From CAZXIY01 sp964640935 (GTDB taxonomy: Archaea; Thermoplasmatota; Thermoplasmata; Methanomassiliicoccales; Methanomethylophilaceae): 29,821 nucleotides of DNA. The stretch is from assembly GCA_964640935.1 (NCBI GenBank), contig CAZXIY010000007.1, forward strand, positions 1 through 29,821, read 5' to 3'. Both the position numbers and the translations under genes were made by a program. The notes beneath the pieces were generated by a model, which did not search any database, was not told where the DNA came from, and saw nothing but the letters and a program-made list of their open reading frames with translations. Positions 14,929-22,319 of the stretch are shown piece by piece; positions within the stretch are counted from its first letter, which is position 1; each line of letters starts with the position of its first letter.

Positions 14929-15036
14929 TTACTTCTTACGCATCTTCTGTGCTTTCTTTCTTCTTCTCATCTTTTTCTTGCGCCATTTCCAACGCTGGTT
15001 ACCGCGTTTCTTCCAGGCGCGTGAGCTTCTCTTCAT
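14929..15036 (-). CDS. rpl41e: ribosomal protein eL41
   Basis: This ORF of 35 residues on the minus strand lies between tRNA-Arg and tRNA-Trp. Its Arg/Lys/Trp-rich sequence (KWRKKKMRRRKK in the middle, ending QKMRKK) matches the very short eL41 protein of the archaeal and eukaryotic large subunit, here with about ten extra N-terminal residues (MKRSSRAWKKRG). GGAAGGA sits about 6-12 bp before ATG 15036, a strong ribosome-binding site. It is probably co-transcribed with both tRNAs. It is one of the two genes here that end in TAA. Confidence 0.85.
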   Translation of the reverse strand: MKRSSRAWKKRGNQRWKWRKKKMRRRKKAQKMRKK

Positions 15037-15068
15037 GATCTTCCTTCCTTGAGTGCCTGAGCATCAAT

Positions 15069-15171
15069 TGGCGGGCCCGTCGGGAATTTCGGTTCCGTCT
15101 ATTAGGAACTTTCGAACCCGAGGCGTCTGGCTTAGAAGGCCAGCGCTATATCCTGGCTAAGCCACGGGCCC
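15069..15171 (-). tRNA. tRNA-Arg (TCT) with a 25-nt intron in the T-loop, CCA encoded
   Basis: On the minus strand acceptor GGGCCCG pairs with CGGGCCC, followed by discriminator G and CCA. The anticodon stem CTGGC/GCCAG closes CTTCTAA, so the anticodon is TCT. The T-stem TCGGG/CCCGA encloses 32 nt instead of 7. Folding gives outer helix TCGGG:CCCGA, bulge AUU, central 4-bp helix UUCG:CGAA, bulge AAA and inner helix GUUCC:GGAAC: an ideal bulge-helix-bulge. Cutting each bulge after its second base removes 15110-15086 (25 nt) and restores the loop TTCGAAT, so the intron is at position 59/60. There is no intron at the usual anticodon site. Confidence 0.93.
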
Positions 15172-15192
15172 GCGCATTCCTCCCATCACCTC

Positions 15193-15206
15193 CTATAATT
15201 TAAAGG
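15193..15206 (-). promoter_or_regulatory. TATA element for the tRNA-Arg-eL41-tRNA-Trp unit
   Basis: On the minus strand CCTTTAAATTATAG is centred about 28 bp before the tRNA-Arg 5' end. The AACC just before it (on the minus strand) could be the TFB-recognition element. Confidence 0.6.
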
Positions 15207-15288
15207 TTTAGTAACGGGTTAGATGACCAGTGCTATTCAGCGACACACGATAGTGGGTGTACTATTTAAAACAACCAATGAAAGAGAA

Positions 15289-15303
15289 TGGGGGTAGCCC
15301 CCA
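15289..15303 (-). terminator. short GC hairpin after the 15308 membrane gene
   Basis: TGGGGG and CCCCCA form a 6-bp stem around TAG, beginning a few bases after the stop of the minus-strand membrane gene. On that strand it is followed by T-rich TTCTCTTTC, which fits a terminator. Confidence 0.4.
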
Positions 15304-15307
15304 CATC

Positions 15308-15946
15308 TCAAAGTAAAGAAACCAGAATCTGGGTTTTAGTTCCGTTTATGTATGCCATGATCATGTCGTAGACGGATCCGTATCCGAAGTAAACGCATGC
15401 AGCCTCTGTGATACATATTACACCGAGTATCAGAAGGAGCGGCCATGCATTGAGCAGTTTTCCGAACAACTGCACAAGGGCCTGCAGGAACCCGAGCAGC
15501 ATATACACGATCGCACCTGCGAGGAACGCCACGCCGATCCTGTACCACCCTGTCGCAAGGACGGCAAGATCCCCGGTGAGACTTCCGAGCAGGACGTATG
15601 CCACGACCATGACGAGAAGAGCAATGATGAGTGAGAAATGCACGTCACGGAACGGTCTTATTATCAACGCGAAGCATGTCACCGCCACAATGATCGTGGT
15701 CCCTGTGGACGTCTTCAAAGAAGATGTCAGGCACAGCGCGACCATCGCCACTCCTGCAATGACCCCGATAAGGGTCATCAGTTTGTAGTAGCTCCCGTCC
15801 TTGTCCTTCAGGTACGTGTATACGATCAGAATGGCTACGATCCCAACGACCGCCAGAAATATCTCTGGTACATGATATGAATTGAGCGTAGAACTAATCG
15901 ACGCCCAGTCTATCGACGAATCAGCCATGATGTCGGAATACGACAT
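15308..15946 (-). CDS. polytopic membrane protein of unknown function
   Basis: A 212-residue protein of about six transmembrane helices: near residues 29-46 (IFLAVVGIVAILIVYTYL), 55-75, 82-97, 104-124, 132-160 and 170-190. The N-terminus is short and hydrophilic. No family motif is recognised, and it is not clearly similar to the A/B membrane family elsewhere in the window. It is the only protein gene between the tRNA cluster and the amidohydrolase, all on the minus strand. Its start at 15946 lies 33 bp from the end of the amidohydrolase, so the two may be co-transcribed. The stop is TGA. Confidence 0.8.
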   Translation of the reverse strand: MSYSDIMADSSIDWASISSTLNSYHVPEIFLAVVGIVAILIVYTYLKDKDGSYYKLMTLIGVIAGVAMVALCLTSSLKTSTGTTIIVAVTCFALIIRPFRDVHFSLIIALLVMVVAYVLLGSLTGDLAVLATGWYRIGVAFLAGAIVYMLLGFLQALVQLFGKLLNAWPLLLILGVICITEAACVYFGYGSVYDMIMAYINGTKTQILVSLL

Positions 15947-15979
15947 CCTGGTATAAAATCTGAACTCATATCCCTGGGA

Positions 15980-16888
15980 TCACATACCTAAAATCCTGGC
16001 CATGTTATTTCCTAGCAGGTCGCTCTTGACCTTCTCGCTGCCCCATGCCCCGTCGCGGATGATGCGGAGGAACTGCATCATCGAGTAACTGTATTCGTAA
16101 AGCGGATAATCAGTGCCGAATACGACCCTGCTGGGATATCTGGATGTTACCGCAGAGAGCCTTTCACCGATCATGGCCTTGTTCTCGGACGACCAGCCCT
16201 GAAGAGCCGAACAGTCCGTATAGACGTTCTCATACCTGTCCATGAGCGGGAACAGCTCGTCATGGAATTTTCCACCCAAGTGTGCGACGATTATCTTCAT
16301 ATCCGGGTGCATCTCTGCGACACGTGCCAGATTCTTCGGATGACAGAATTTCTCATCAAGGGGCGGAAGGGCCATGCCGGTATGCGTGGTAACGATCAAT
16401 CCGAGGTCGTCCACCAGATCCCAATATCTGTCGAACTTTTCATCGTCGGGATAATATCCCGTCGCCGGATACATCTTGATTCCTTTGGGAGCGTATTTCT
16501 TTACAAGACGTTCTATCATGGGCAGGGCATCATTCCCTCTGTTGGGATCGACGGAAATGAACGGTATGAACCTGCGATCGACACTGCATCTCTGGAAGAG
16601 CCAGTCCATGTATTCCTCGTTGGTCATCCTGTGGTCCCCTATCAATTCGAAATCCGTGCCGAGCACCACGGCATAATCTACGCCGTTGACATCCATTGTC
16701 TCGATCGGCTCGCCGATCTTCACATCATAATCATCGAACGGGACTTCGTCATCCAGATTGAAGTCCAACAGGGATCCGTATTGTTCCTTGAATTTTCTCA
16801 GCGGTTCCATATAGTTGTAGACGGCCTTATCGGGCAGCATCCTGCGGTTCCACATGTGTATATGGGCATCGATGAGCATATCCACCAA
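15980..16888 (-). CDS. amidohydrolase-family metal-dependent hydrolase
   Basis: A 302-residue protein of the amidohydrolase-related (amidohydrolase 2) TIM-barrel family, which includes decarboxylases and lactonases. The metal site is visible: DAHIHMW at the N-terminus, a barrel strand ending TTHTGMALP, VAHLGGKF, and FGTDYPLYEY carrying the active-site aspartate. PKGIKMYPATGYYP is a typical mid-barrel motif. The substrate cannot be inferred. The start is ATG 16888; an in-frame ATG at 16879 beginning directly at MLIDAHIH is equally plausible. It is divergent from marC with about 70 bp between starts. The stop is TGA. Confidence 0.88.
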   Translation of the reverse strand: MVDMLIDAHIHMWNRRMLPDKAVYNYMEPLRKFKEQYGSLLDFNLDDEVPFDDYDVKIGEPIETMDVNGVDYAVVLGTDFELIGDHRMTNEEYMDWLFQRCSVDRRFIPFISVDPNRGNDALPMIERLVKKYAPKGIKMYPATGYYPDDEKFDRYWDLVDDLGLIVTTHTGMALPPLDEKFCHPKNLARVAEMHPDMKIIVAHLGGKFHDELFPLMDRYENVYTDCSALQGWSSENKAMIGERLSAVTSRYPSRVVFGTDYPLYEYSYSMMQFLRIIRDGAWGSEKVKSDLLGNNMARILGM

Positions 16889-16959
16889 ATTGCCTGCATA
16901 GGATATAACCGGTGCAGTCCCTCAGAAAGTATCTACTACAAGAATACGATTCGAGTGAC

Positions 16960-17586
16960 ATGGACATAGTGACAGTCATAACCCTTTCGATATCGCTATT
17001 CTTCATATTGGACCCGTTCGCGAGTCTGCCTATGTTCATATCGATAACCAAGGGGCTGGACCAGAAGATCGCCAAGTCATATGCCAATAAGGCTGTGATA
17101 GTTGCAGCCATCCTTCTGTTCGTGTTTATGTTCGTCGGTCCCGATCTTATGAATCTCTTCGGCGTAACCATGGAAAGTTTCCGTGTAGCGGGTGGAATAG
17201 TGCTAATGCTGATGTCTGTGGAGATAATATTCGGCCTCAAACTCTCCAAGGTGGATAATGAGAAAGGGGCCCCTTGGGTGATCATAGCCACCCCGATATT
17301 GACCGGCCCCGGAGTCATCACGGCATCCATCCTGTTCTCCAATCAGTACGGCATAATGACTGTGGTCTGCGCAGGACTGATCGCACTGTTCCTCACGTGG
17401 ATAATACTCAGGAGCGCCACGTTCATAATGAAGATCGTCGGCGTGCAGGTGATAGACATAATGTCCAAGATAATCGGACTCCTGATAGCCGCCATGGCCG
17501 TCGAATACATCTTCAAAGGCACATCCCAATGGTTCGCCCTCTACGGTGCGGAGATCATCTCCGCCATGATCCCGTTGTTTGTGTAA
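16960..17586 (+). CDS. MarC-family integral membrane protein
   Basis: A 208-residue protein with six predicted transmembrane helices, the usual size for MarC/UPF0056. Diagnostic features are the first helix with FFILDPFASLPMFISI, the central GGIVLMLMSVEIIFG and ATPILTGPGVITASI. Transport of a small molecule has been proposed for the family, but no substrate is established. ATG 16960 is chosen because it starts directly at the first helix and has GAGTGA just upstream; an in-frame ATG at 16912 would add 16 residues not typical of the family. It lies about 50 bp before the marR-exporter operon but ends before that operon's promoter. The stop is TAA. Confidence 0.9.
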   Translation: MDIVTVITLSISLFFILDPFASLPMFISITKGLDQKIAKSYANKAVIVAAILLFVFMFVGPDLMNLFGVTMESFRVAGGIVLMLMSVEIIFGLKLSKVDNEKGAPWVIIATPILTGPGVITASILFSNQYGIMTVVCAGLIALFLTWIILRSATFIMKIVGVQVIDIMSKIIGLLIAAMAVEYIFKGTSQWFALYGAEIISAMIPLFV

Positions 17587-17594
17587 ATAACAGT

Positions 17595-17608
17595 GTTGAC
17601 ATATCAAC
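17595..17608. promoter_or_regulatory. marR operator site 1
   Basis: GTTGACATATCAAC is a near-perfect 14-bp palindrome directly upstream of the TATA element TTAAATA (17609-17615). It is the exact reverse complement of site 2, with centres 25 bp apart. Confidence 0.7.
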
Positions 17609-17615
17609 TTAAATA
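17609..17615 (+). promoter_or_regulatory. TATA element of the marR-exporter operon
   Basis: TTAAATA lies between the two palindromes, about 25 bp before the ATG at 17637. This predicts a leaderless transcript whose start is at the coding start. Confidence 0.6.
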
Positions 17616-17619
17616 CACG

Positions 17620-17633
17620 GTTGATATGTCAAC
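17620..17633. promoter_or_regulatory. marR operator site 2
   Basis: GTTGATATGTCAAC, the exact reverse complement of site 1, lies between the TATA element and the ATG. A bound MarR dimer here would block promoter clearance. Together the two sites bracket the promoter and suggest autoregulation. Confidence 0.7.
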
Positions 17634-17636
17634 ATC

Positions 17637-18083
17637 ATGGATGCGGAACATGAAGTTATGGTCTCTCCGCGGCTCACAAAGTACTACATAGACAAGAGGA
17701 TGAGTATCGAGATAGATTCTCTCGGCATCACACCGTCTTGCGGTCCTTTTCTGGTCGCGATAGGCCGTAATGAAGGAATTTCTCCTACTGACCTGTCGAA
17801 GGTGATGTTCGTAGACAAATCTCTCACGACAAGGAATGTAAAACAGCTCAGCGACAAAGGATACGTCGTCAATGTCGGAGACAACTCCCGGAGATACAGT
17901 CTAAAGCTGACAGAGAGCGGCGAGGCGGCCATGAAGAAGATAGATGCCACCATGAAGATGGTCGCAGACGATCTCATGTCCACCCTGACCGATGAGGAAA
18001 GAGAGGTCTTCATAATGGCTATCACAAAGATCTGCTCCAAGATCACCTCCGATATCAATGAATGCTGCAGATCGGAGGATTGA
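17637..18083 (+). CDS. MarR-family transcriptional regulator
   Basis: A 148-residue winged-helix regulator. After an N-terminal dimerisation helix comes the helix-turn-helix (ISPTDLSKVMFVDKSLTTRN) and the beta-wing with DKGYV and RRYSLKLTESG, all typical of MarR. C-terminal helices (LTDEEREVF) complete the dimer. It is expected to repress its own operon until it binds a ligand, perhaps one exported by the transporter downstream. The two palindromes at 17595-17633 are its probable operators. The first exporter gene starts 2 bp after its stop, with the ribosome-binding site inside marR, so the genes are coupled. The stop is TGA. Confidence 0.92.
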   Translation: MDAEHEVMVSPRLTKYYIDKRMSIEIDSLGITPSCGPFLVAIGRNEGISPTDLSKVMFVDKSLTTRNVKQLSDKGYVVNVGDNSRRYSLKLTESGEAAMKKIDATMKMVADDLMSTLTDEEREVFIMAITKICSKITSDINECCRSED

Positions 18084-18085
18084 GC

Positions 18086-19837
18086 ATGATCCTCAAATAT
18101 CTTAACAAAACAGACTGGTGCCTGTTCGCCGTCTGCGTCGTGTTCGCTGTGGTCCAGGTGTACCTGGAACTTGAGATACCTGGATATATGTCGTCCATAA
18201 CGACGATAATAACATCCGGCGGATCTGTCGATCAGGTCGTCAACGAAGGCTGGGGGATGGCAGCATGCGCCGTCGGAAGCCTTTTGGCAGCGATCGTGAC
18301 GGGATATATGGCGGCACGCATCGCTGCATCGCTTTCCAGGACCCTTCGCGAACTCCAATACGACAAGGTCGAATCGTTCTCAATGAACGAGATAAACAGA
18401 TTCTCGACTGCAAGTCTCATCACACGTTCCACCAACGATATAACGCAGATACAGAACGCCGTCGCCATGGGTATGGTCGTGCTCATCAGAGCACCTGTGA
18501 TGGCGATATTGGCCATAATGAAGATCACCTCAAAAAGCTGGCAATGGTCCGCGACGACCGCGATTGCTATTGTGGCCATACTGATCGTCATCTCCGTCAT
18601 GATGGTATTCATCGTTCCGCGTTTCAAGAAGATACAGTGGATGACCGACAGCCTCAACCGCGTCACGAGGGAGAATCTCAACGGCATACGCGTCGTCCGC
18701 GCATACAACGCAGAAGATTACCAAGAGGAAAAATTCGAGAAGGCCAACGACGACCTTACGAGCAACAACCTCTTCACCAGCCGCGCGACGGCACTCCTCA
18801 TGCCTACGCTGACGACGATAATGAGCATGCTCTCCCTCTTCATCTACTGGATAGGGGCATATCTCATATCGTCCGCGGGAATGCCTGCCCAACAATATGC
18901 CCTGTTCTCGGACATGGTCGTATTCTCGTCGTACGCCATACAGATCATCATGTCGTTCGTGATGCTCGTGGTCATATTCATGATACTTCCGCGTGCAATG
19001 GTCGCCGCCAAGCGTGTGGAAGAGGTCATCGATACGGAACCGAGCATAAACGACGGTACGATCACAGAATCAAAAGAAGGCCTGGAAGGGGAGATCTCCT
19101 TCAAGAATGTCTGCTTCAAATACCCGAATGCATCCGATTATGTTCTGAAGGACATCAATTTCGATGTCCACAAAGGCGAGACGATAGCATTCATAGGGTC
19201 AACCGGGAGCGGCAAGAGCACGCTAATCAACTTGGTACCTAGATTCTACGATGCCACGGACGGCGAGATCCTCATCGACGGCGTGAATATCCGCGATTAT
19301 ACGCTCGAATCATTGCACAGCAAGATGGGATATGTTTCGCAAAAGGCCGTGATGTTCGCAGGTACTGTGAATTCAAATGTCAAATTTGGAAAAGAGAATG
19401 AGAATGCCACTGAAGATGATGTCAAGAAGGCCATATCCATAGCCCAGGCAAAGGATTTCGTCGAGAATCTCGACGGCGGTTACGACGGCGTGATAGCACA
19501 GAGAGGTACGAACCTTTCCGGCGGACAGAAACAACGTCTTTCTATAGCTCGTGCAGTGTGCAGAAAACCTGAATTCTACATATTCGACGATTCGTTCTCC
19601 GCATTGGACTACAAGACTGATAAGGTCCTCAGAGAAACTCTTAAGAAAGAGACTGGCAACGTCACCAGCCTGATCGTCGCACAGAGGATCGGTACGATAA
19701 TGGATGCCGATAAGATAGTCGTTCTCGACAACGGCAACATGGTCGGCATAGGCACGCACAGAGAACTTCTCGACAACTGCCCGGTATATCGCGAGATCGC
19801 GAGTTCGCAGCTCACTGAAGAGGAGTTGAGAAGATGA
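18086..19837 (+). CDS. heterodimeric ABC exporter, subunit with degenerate ATPase site
   Basis: A 583-residue fused exporter: an N-terminal six-helix domain (about residues 15-305) and a C-terminal nucleotide-binding domain. Walker A is GSTGSGKST (371-379) and the signature is canonical LSGGQ (477-481), but the Walker B catalytic Glu is Asp502 (YIFDDSFS) and the H-loop His is Gln533 (VAQRIG). These changes mark the subunit whose own Walker residues form the degenerate site of heterodimeric multidrug-type exporters. ATG 18086 is chosen because GGAGG lies 7 bp upstream; the in-frame ATG at 18062 lies within marR. It overlaps the partner gene by 4 bp (ATGA). The substrate is unknown; MarR linkage suggests toxic-compound efflux. 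Confidence 0.94.
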   Translation: MILKYLNKTDWCLFAVCVVFAVVQVYLELEIPGYMSSITTIITSGGSVDQVVNEGWGMAACAVGSLLAAIVTGYMAARIAASLSRTLRELQYDKVESFSMNEINRFSTASLITRSTNDITQIQNAVAMGMVVLIRAPVMAILAIMKITSKSWQWSATTAIAIVAILIVISVMMVFIVPRFKKIQWMTDSLNRVTRENLNGIRVVRAYNAEDYQEEKFEKANDDLTSNNLFTSRATALLMPTLTTIMSMLSLFIYWIGAYLISSAGMPAQQYALFSDMVVFSSYAIQIIMSFVMLVVIFMILPRAMVAAKRVEEVIDTEPSINDGTITESKEGLEGEISFKNVCFKYPNASDYVLKDINFDVHKGETIAFIGSTGSGKSTLINLVPRFYDATDGEILIDGVNIRDYTLESLHSKMGYVSQKAVMFAGTVNSNVKFGKENENATEDDVKKAISIAQAKDFVENLDGGYDGVIAQRGTNLSGGQKQRLSIARAVCRKPEFYIFDDSFSALDYKTDKVLRETLKKETGNVTSLIVAQRIGTIMDADKIVVLDNGNMVGIGTHRELLDNCPVYREIASSQLTEEELRR

Positions 19838-21639
19838 GTCCGGGAGATCACAAACACGGACCCAACCAGAGCGGAGAGAAACCCAATAATTTCAAGGATG
19901 CCTGGCAGAAGATATTCGCATACATCAGAAAATACCGCATAGTCGTGGTCATCGCTCTGATACTCGCTATCGTCGGTACCATCTTCACCCTTGTAGGACC
20001 GAACAAGATCAGCGACATAACCGATCTCATAACGACCGGAATAATGACAGGCAATATGGATCTGGGTCAGATAGAGCAGATCGCCATATTCCTTCTTGCG
20101 ATATACTCTGCCGGGGCCATCCTTCTGTTCATACAGAACTACATAATGGCGACAGTATCCCAGAAGACAGCAGGTAATCTGCGTTCTGACATATCCAAGA
20201 AGATAAACAGGATCCCGCTCAGATACTTCGACAGATCCAGCACCGGGGATGTCCTCAGCCGCGTCACCAACGATGCGGATACGATAGGACAGTCGATGAA
20301 CCAGAGTATAAGCACCATGGCCACCGCCCTGACGCTCCTTGTCGGTTCAGCTGTGATGATGATCGTCACGAACCTGACCATGGCCGCCACCGCGATACTG
20401 TCATCCGTACTCGGATTCGCCCTTATGGGTGTAATAATGAAGATGTCCCAGAAGTACTTCACGAAACAGCAGAAGGATCTCGGGAAGATGAACGGGCACG
20501 TTGAGGAGGTGTACTCCGGACATGACATCGTCAATGTATACAACGGCGAAGAGAAAGCGAAACGCGAATTCGACGAAATAAACCACGATCTCTTCGACAG
20601 CGCGTTCAAGTCTCAGTTCCTCGGCGGACTTATGATGCCCTTGATGAACTTCGTAGGAAACATCGGTTACGTTGCTGTGTGCATCGTCGGTTCGATACTC
20701 ACGATCAACGGATCCATCTCGTTCGGTGTGGTCGTTGCGTTCATGATATATGTCCGTCTGTTCACCCAGCCGATGTCCCAGATCGCTCAGGCCACCGTAT
20801 CCATGCAGTCCGTTGCCGCAGCGGCTGAACGCGTGTTCGCATTCCTCGAGGAACCTGAACTGGAAGATGAGAGCAAGAAGACCAAGAAACTCACTGACGT
20901 CAAGGGAGCCGTCGAATTCAAGGATGTCCACTTCGGATATCTTCCAGATAAAGAGGTCATACACGGATTCTCCGTCAAGATCGAGCCGGGACAGAAGGTC
21001 GCCATCGTTGGTCCGACCGGCGCCGGGAAGACGACGATGGTCAACCTGCTCATGCGCTTCTACGAAGTGAACAGCGGGGACATAACCATCGACGGTATCT
21101 CGACCAAGGATCTCACACGCGAGAACGTGCACGACCTTTTCTGCATGGTCCTGCAGGACACGTGGGTCTTTGAAGGGACGATCAAAGAGAACGTCATCTA
21201 CTGCGAGAAGGGCATCACCGATGAACAGGTCGTTGACGCATGCAAATCTGTCGGACTGCATCACTATGTCATGACGCTTCCCAACGGATACGATACCGTT
21301 CTCAGCGACAAGGCCACGATGTCCGCCGGTCAGAGGCAGCAGATAACCATCGCCCGCGCAATGATCGAGGATTCCCCTCTCCTGATACTCGATGAGGCCA
21401 CAAGCTCCGTTGATACCAGAACAGAGAAGATAATCCAGGAGGCCATGGACAAGCTCACTGAAGGACGCACGTCATTCGTCATTGCCCACCGCCTCTCTAC
21501 GATCAAGAACTCCGATCTCATACTCGTAATGAAGAACGGTAGTATAATCGAGCACGGGACACATGATGAACTGCTGGCAAAAGGCGGCTTCTACAGCGAA
21601 CTGTACAACAGCCAGTTCGAAGACGTGGAAGTGGAGTGA
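19834..21639 (+). CDS. heterodimeric ABC exporter, catalytic subunit
   Basis: A 601-residue fused exporter and the partner of the preceding subunit. A hydrophilic N-terminal tail of about 30 residues (SPGDHKHGPNQSGEKP) precedes six transmembrane helices. The nucleotide-binding domain has Walker A GPTGAGKTT (393-401), canonical Walker B ILDE with Glu521 and H-loop His552 (IAHRLST), but a divergent signature MSAGQ (496-500). Paired with the LSGGQ of the other subunit it forms the one competent ATP site; its own weak signature completes the degenerate one. The changes in the two proteins thus complement each other. Coupled translation (ATGA) fits 1:1 assembly. Confidence 0.95.
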   Translation: MSPGDHKHGPNQSGEKPNNFKDAWQKIFAYIRKYRIVVVIALILAIVGTIFTLVGPNKISDITDLITTGIMTGNMDLGQIEQIAIFLLAIYSAGAILLFIQNYIMATVSQKTAGNLRSDISKKINRIPLRYFDRSSTGDVLSRVTNDADTIGQSMNQSISTMATALTLLVGSAVMMIVTNLTMAATAILSSVLGFALMGVIMKMSQKYFTKQQKDLGKMNGHVEEVYSGHDIVNVYNGEEKAKREFDEINHDLFDSAFKSQFLGGLMMPLMNFVGNIGYVAVCIVGSILTINGSISFGVVVAFMIYVRLFTQPMSQIAQATVSMQSVAAAAERVFAFLEEPELEDESKKTKKLTDVKGAVEFKDVHFGYLPDKEVIHGFSVKIEPGQKVAIVGPTGAGKTTMVNLLMRFYEVNSGDITIDGISTKDLTRENVHDLFCMVLQDTWVFEGTIKENVIYCEKGITDEQVVDACKSVGLHHYVMTLPNGYDTVLSDKATMSAGQRQQITIARAMIEDSPLLILDEATSSVDTRTEKIIQEAMDKLTEGRTSFVIAHRLSTIKNSDLILVMKNGSIIEHGTHDELLAKGGFYSELYNSQFEDVEVE

Positions 21640-21678
21640 GAAGGCGACAAACCTTTTACAAACCCGTTAAAATAGAAC

Positions 21679-21716
21679 GGACATATGATGCCGGGACAGA
21701 CTCGGCATCATTGTCC
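21679..21716. terminator. long hairpin between convergent genes
   Basis: ATGATGCCG and CGGCATCAT form a perfect 9-bp stem around a 9-nt loop, extended by GGACA/TGTCC after a one-base bulge. It lies 40 bp after the exporter stop and overlaps the last codons of the convergent membrane gene, so it may end or stabilise both transcripts. Confidence 0.45.
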
Positions 21717-22259
21717 GCATGATTTCTGAACAGAAGCCCAATTGACGACAGCACACGCTGTGCATATCACGAACGTAAGAAAGCCGAATATCACAACGAG
21801 CCAGGACCCCACATCTCCGCCGATCGGGAAACCGGCGAAGTACACAGCCAAAGACATAGACGCCGCGGCCACCTGCACGTTCCTGCTTATCACGGAGATG
21901 ATAAGGATGATGACCGATACGATGGAGAAGAGCACATCCACATTCACAAGTGCCGGAATGCTTCCGGACAGATACTCCATCAACGCAAATCCCGATGTCG
22001 CTACTGCGACAAGCATGAATATCATCGATTCGGGGACCATATCATTCCTGAATGCGAATACCGCCGATATGAACAGCGGTATTGACATGATCAAGGCCAT
22101 TGTATCGTACCCTATGGTCTCGAATGCAAACCATCCCGTCATGATACCCATGAATCCGAGGGCCATGAGAGAGATGTTCAATCCCAGGAAGATCATTCCG
22201 ACAGTCACAGCGGAGATACTTCCGTTGTTCTGACCGGAAGATAAGACTGTATTCACCAT
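21708..22259 (-). CDS. six-helix membrane protein of unknown function
   Basis: A 183-residue, very hydrophobic protein with about six transmembrane helices starting near residue 17. The stretch around SIPLFISAVFAFRND, followed by a further glycine-containing helix, gives a loose impression of the AceTr (GPR1/FUN34/YaaH) acetate-channel family, but the family signature NPAPLGL is absent, so this is not asserted. It is last in a minus-strand run after membrane pair 2, 60 bp downstream of B2, and is probably part of that operon. The 3' end overlaps the hairpin at 21679-21716. The stop is TGA. Confidence 0.78.
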   Translation of the reverse strand: MVNTVLSSGQNNGSISAVTVGMIFLGLNISLMALGFMGIMTGWFAFETIGYDTMALIMSIPLFISAVFAFRNDMVPESMIFMLVAVATSGFALMEYLSGSIPALVNVDVLFSIVSVIILIISVISRNVQVAAASMSLAVYFAGFPIGGDVGSWLVVIFGFLTFVICTACAVVNWASVQKSCGQ

Positions 22260-22319
22260 GCCGCCGAATATCGTTAGTGGTATTTGTCCATGACTGGACG
22301 CGTATAGTCGAATCGATTG

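Noticed and set aside
20401..21264. A 287-residue open frame on the minus strand within the exporter
   Set aside because: It is a shadow of the nucleotide-binding subunit; there is no coherent fold or start signal.
21708..22259. Assignment of the six-helix protein to the acetate-channel (AceTr) family
   Set aside because: Only a vague resemblance of one segment; the family signature is missing, so it is left as unknown.
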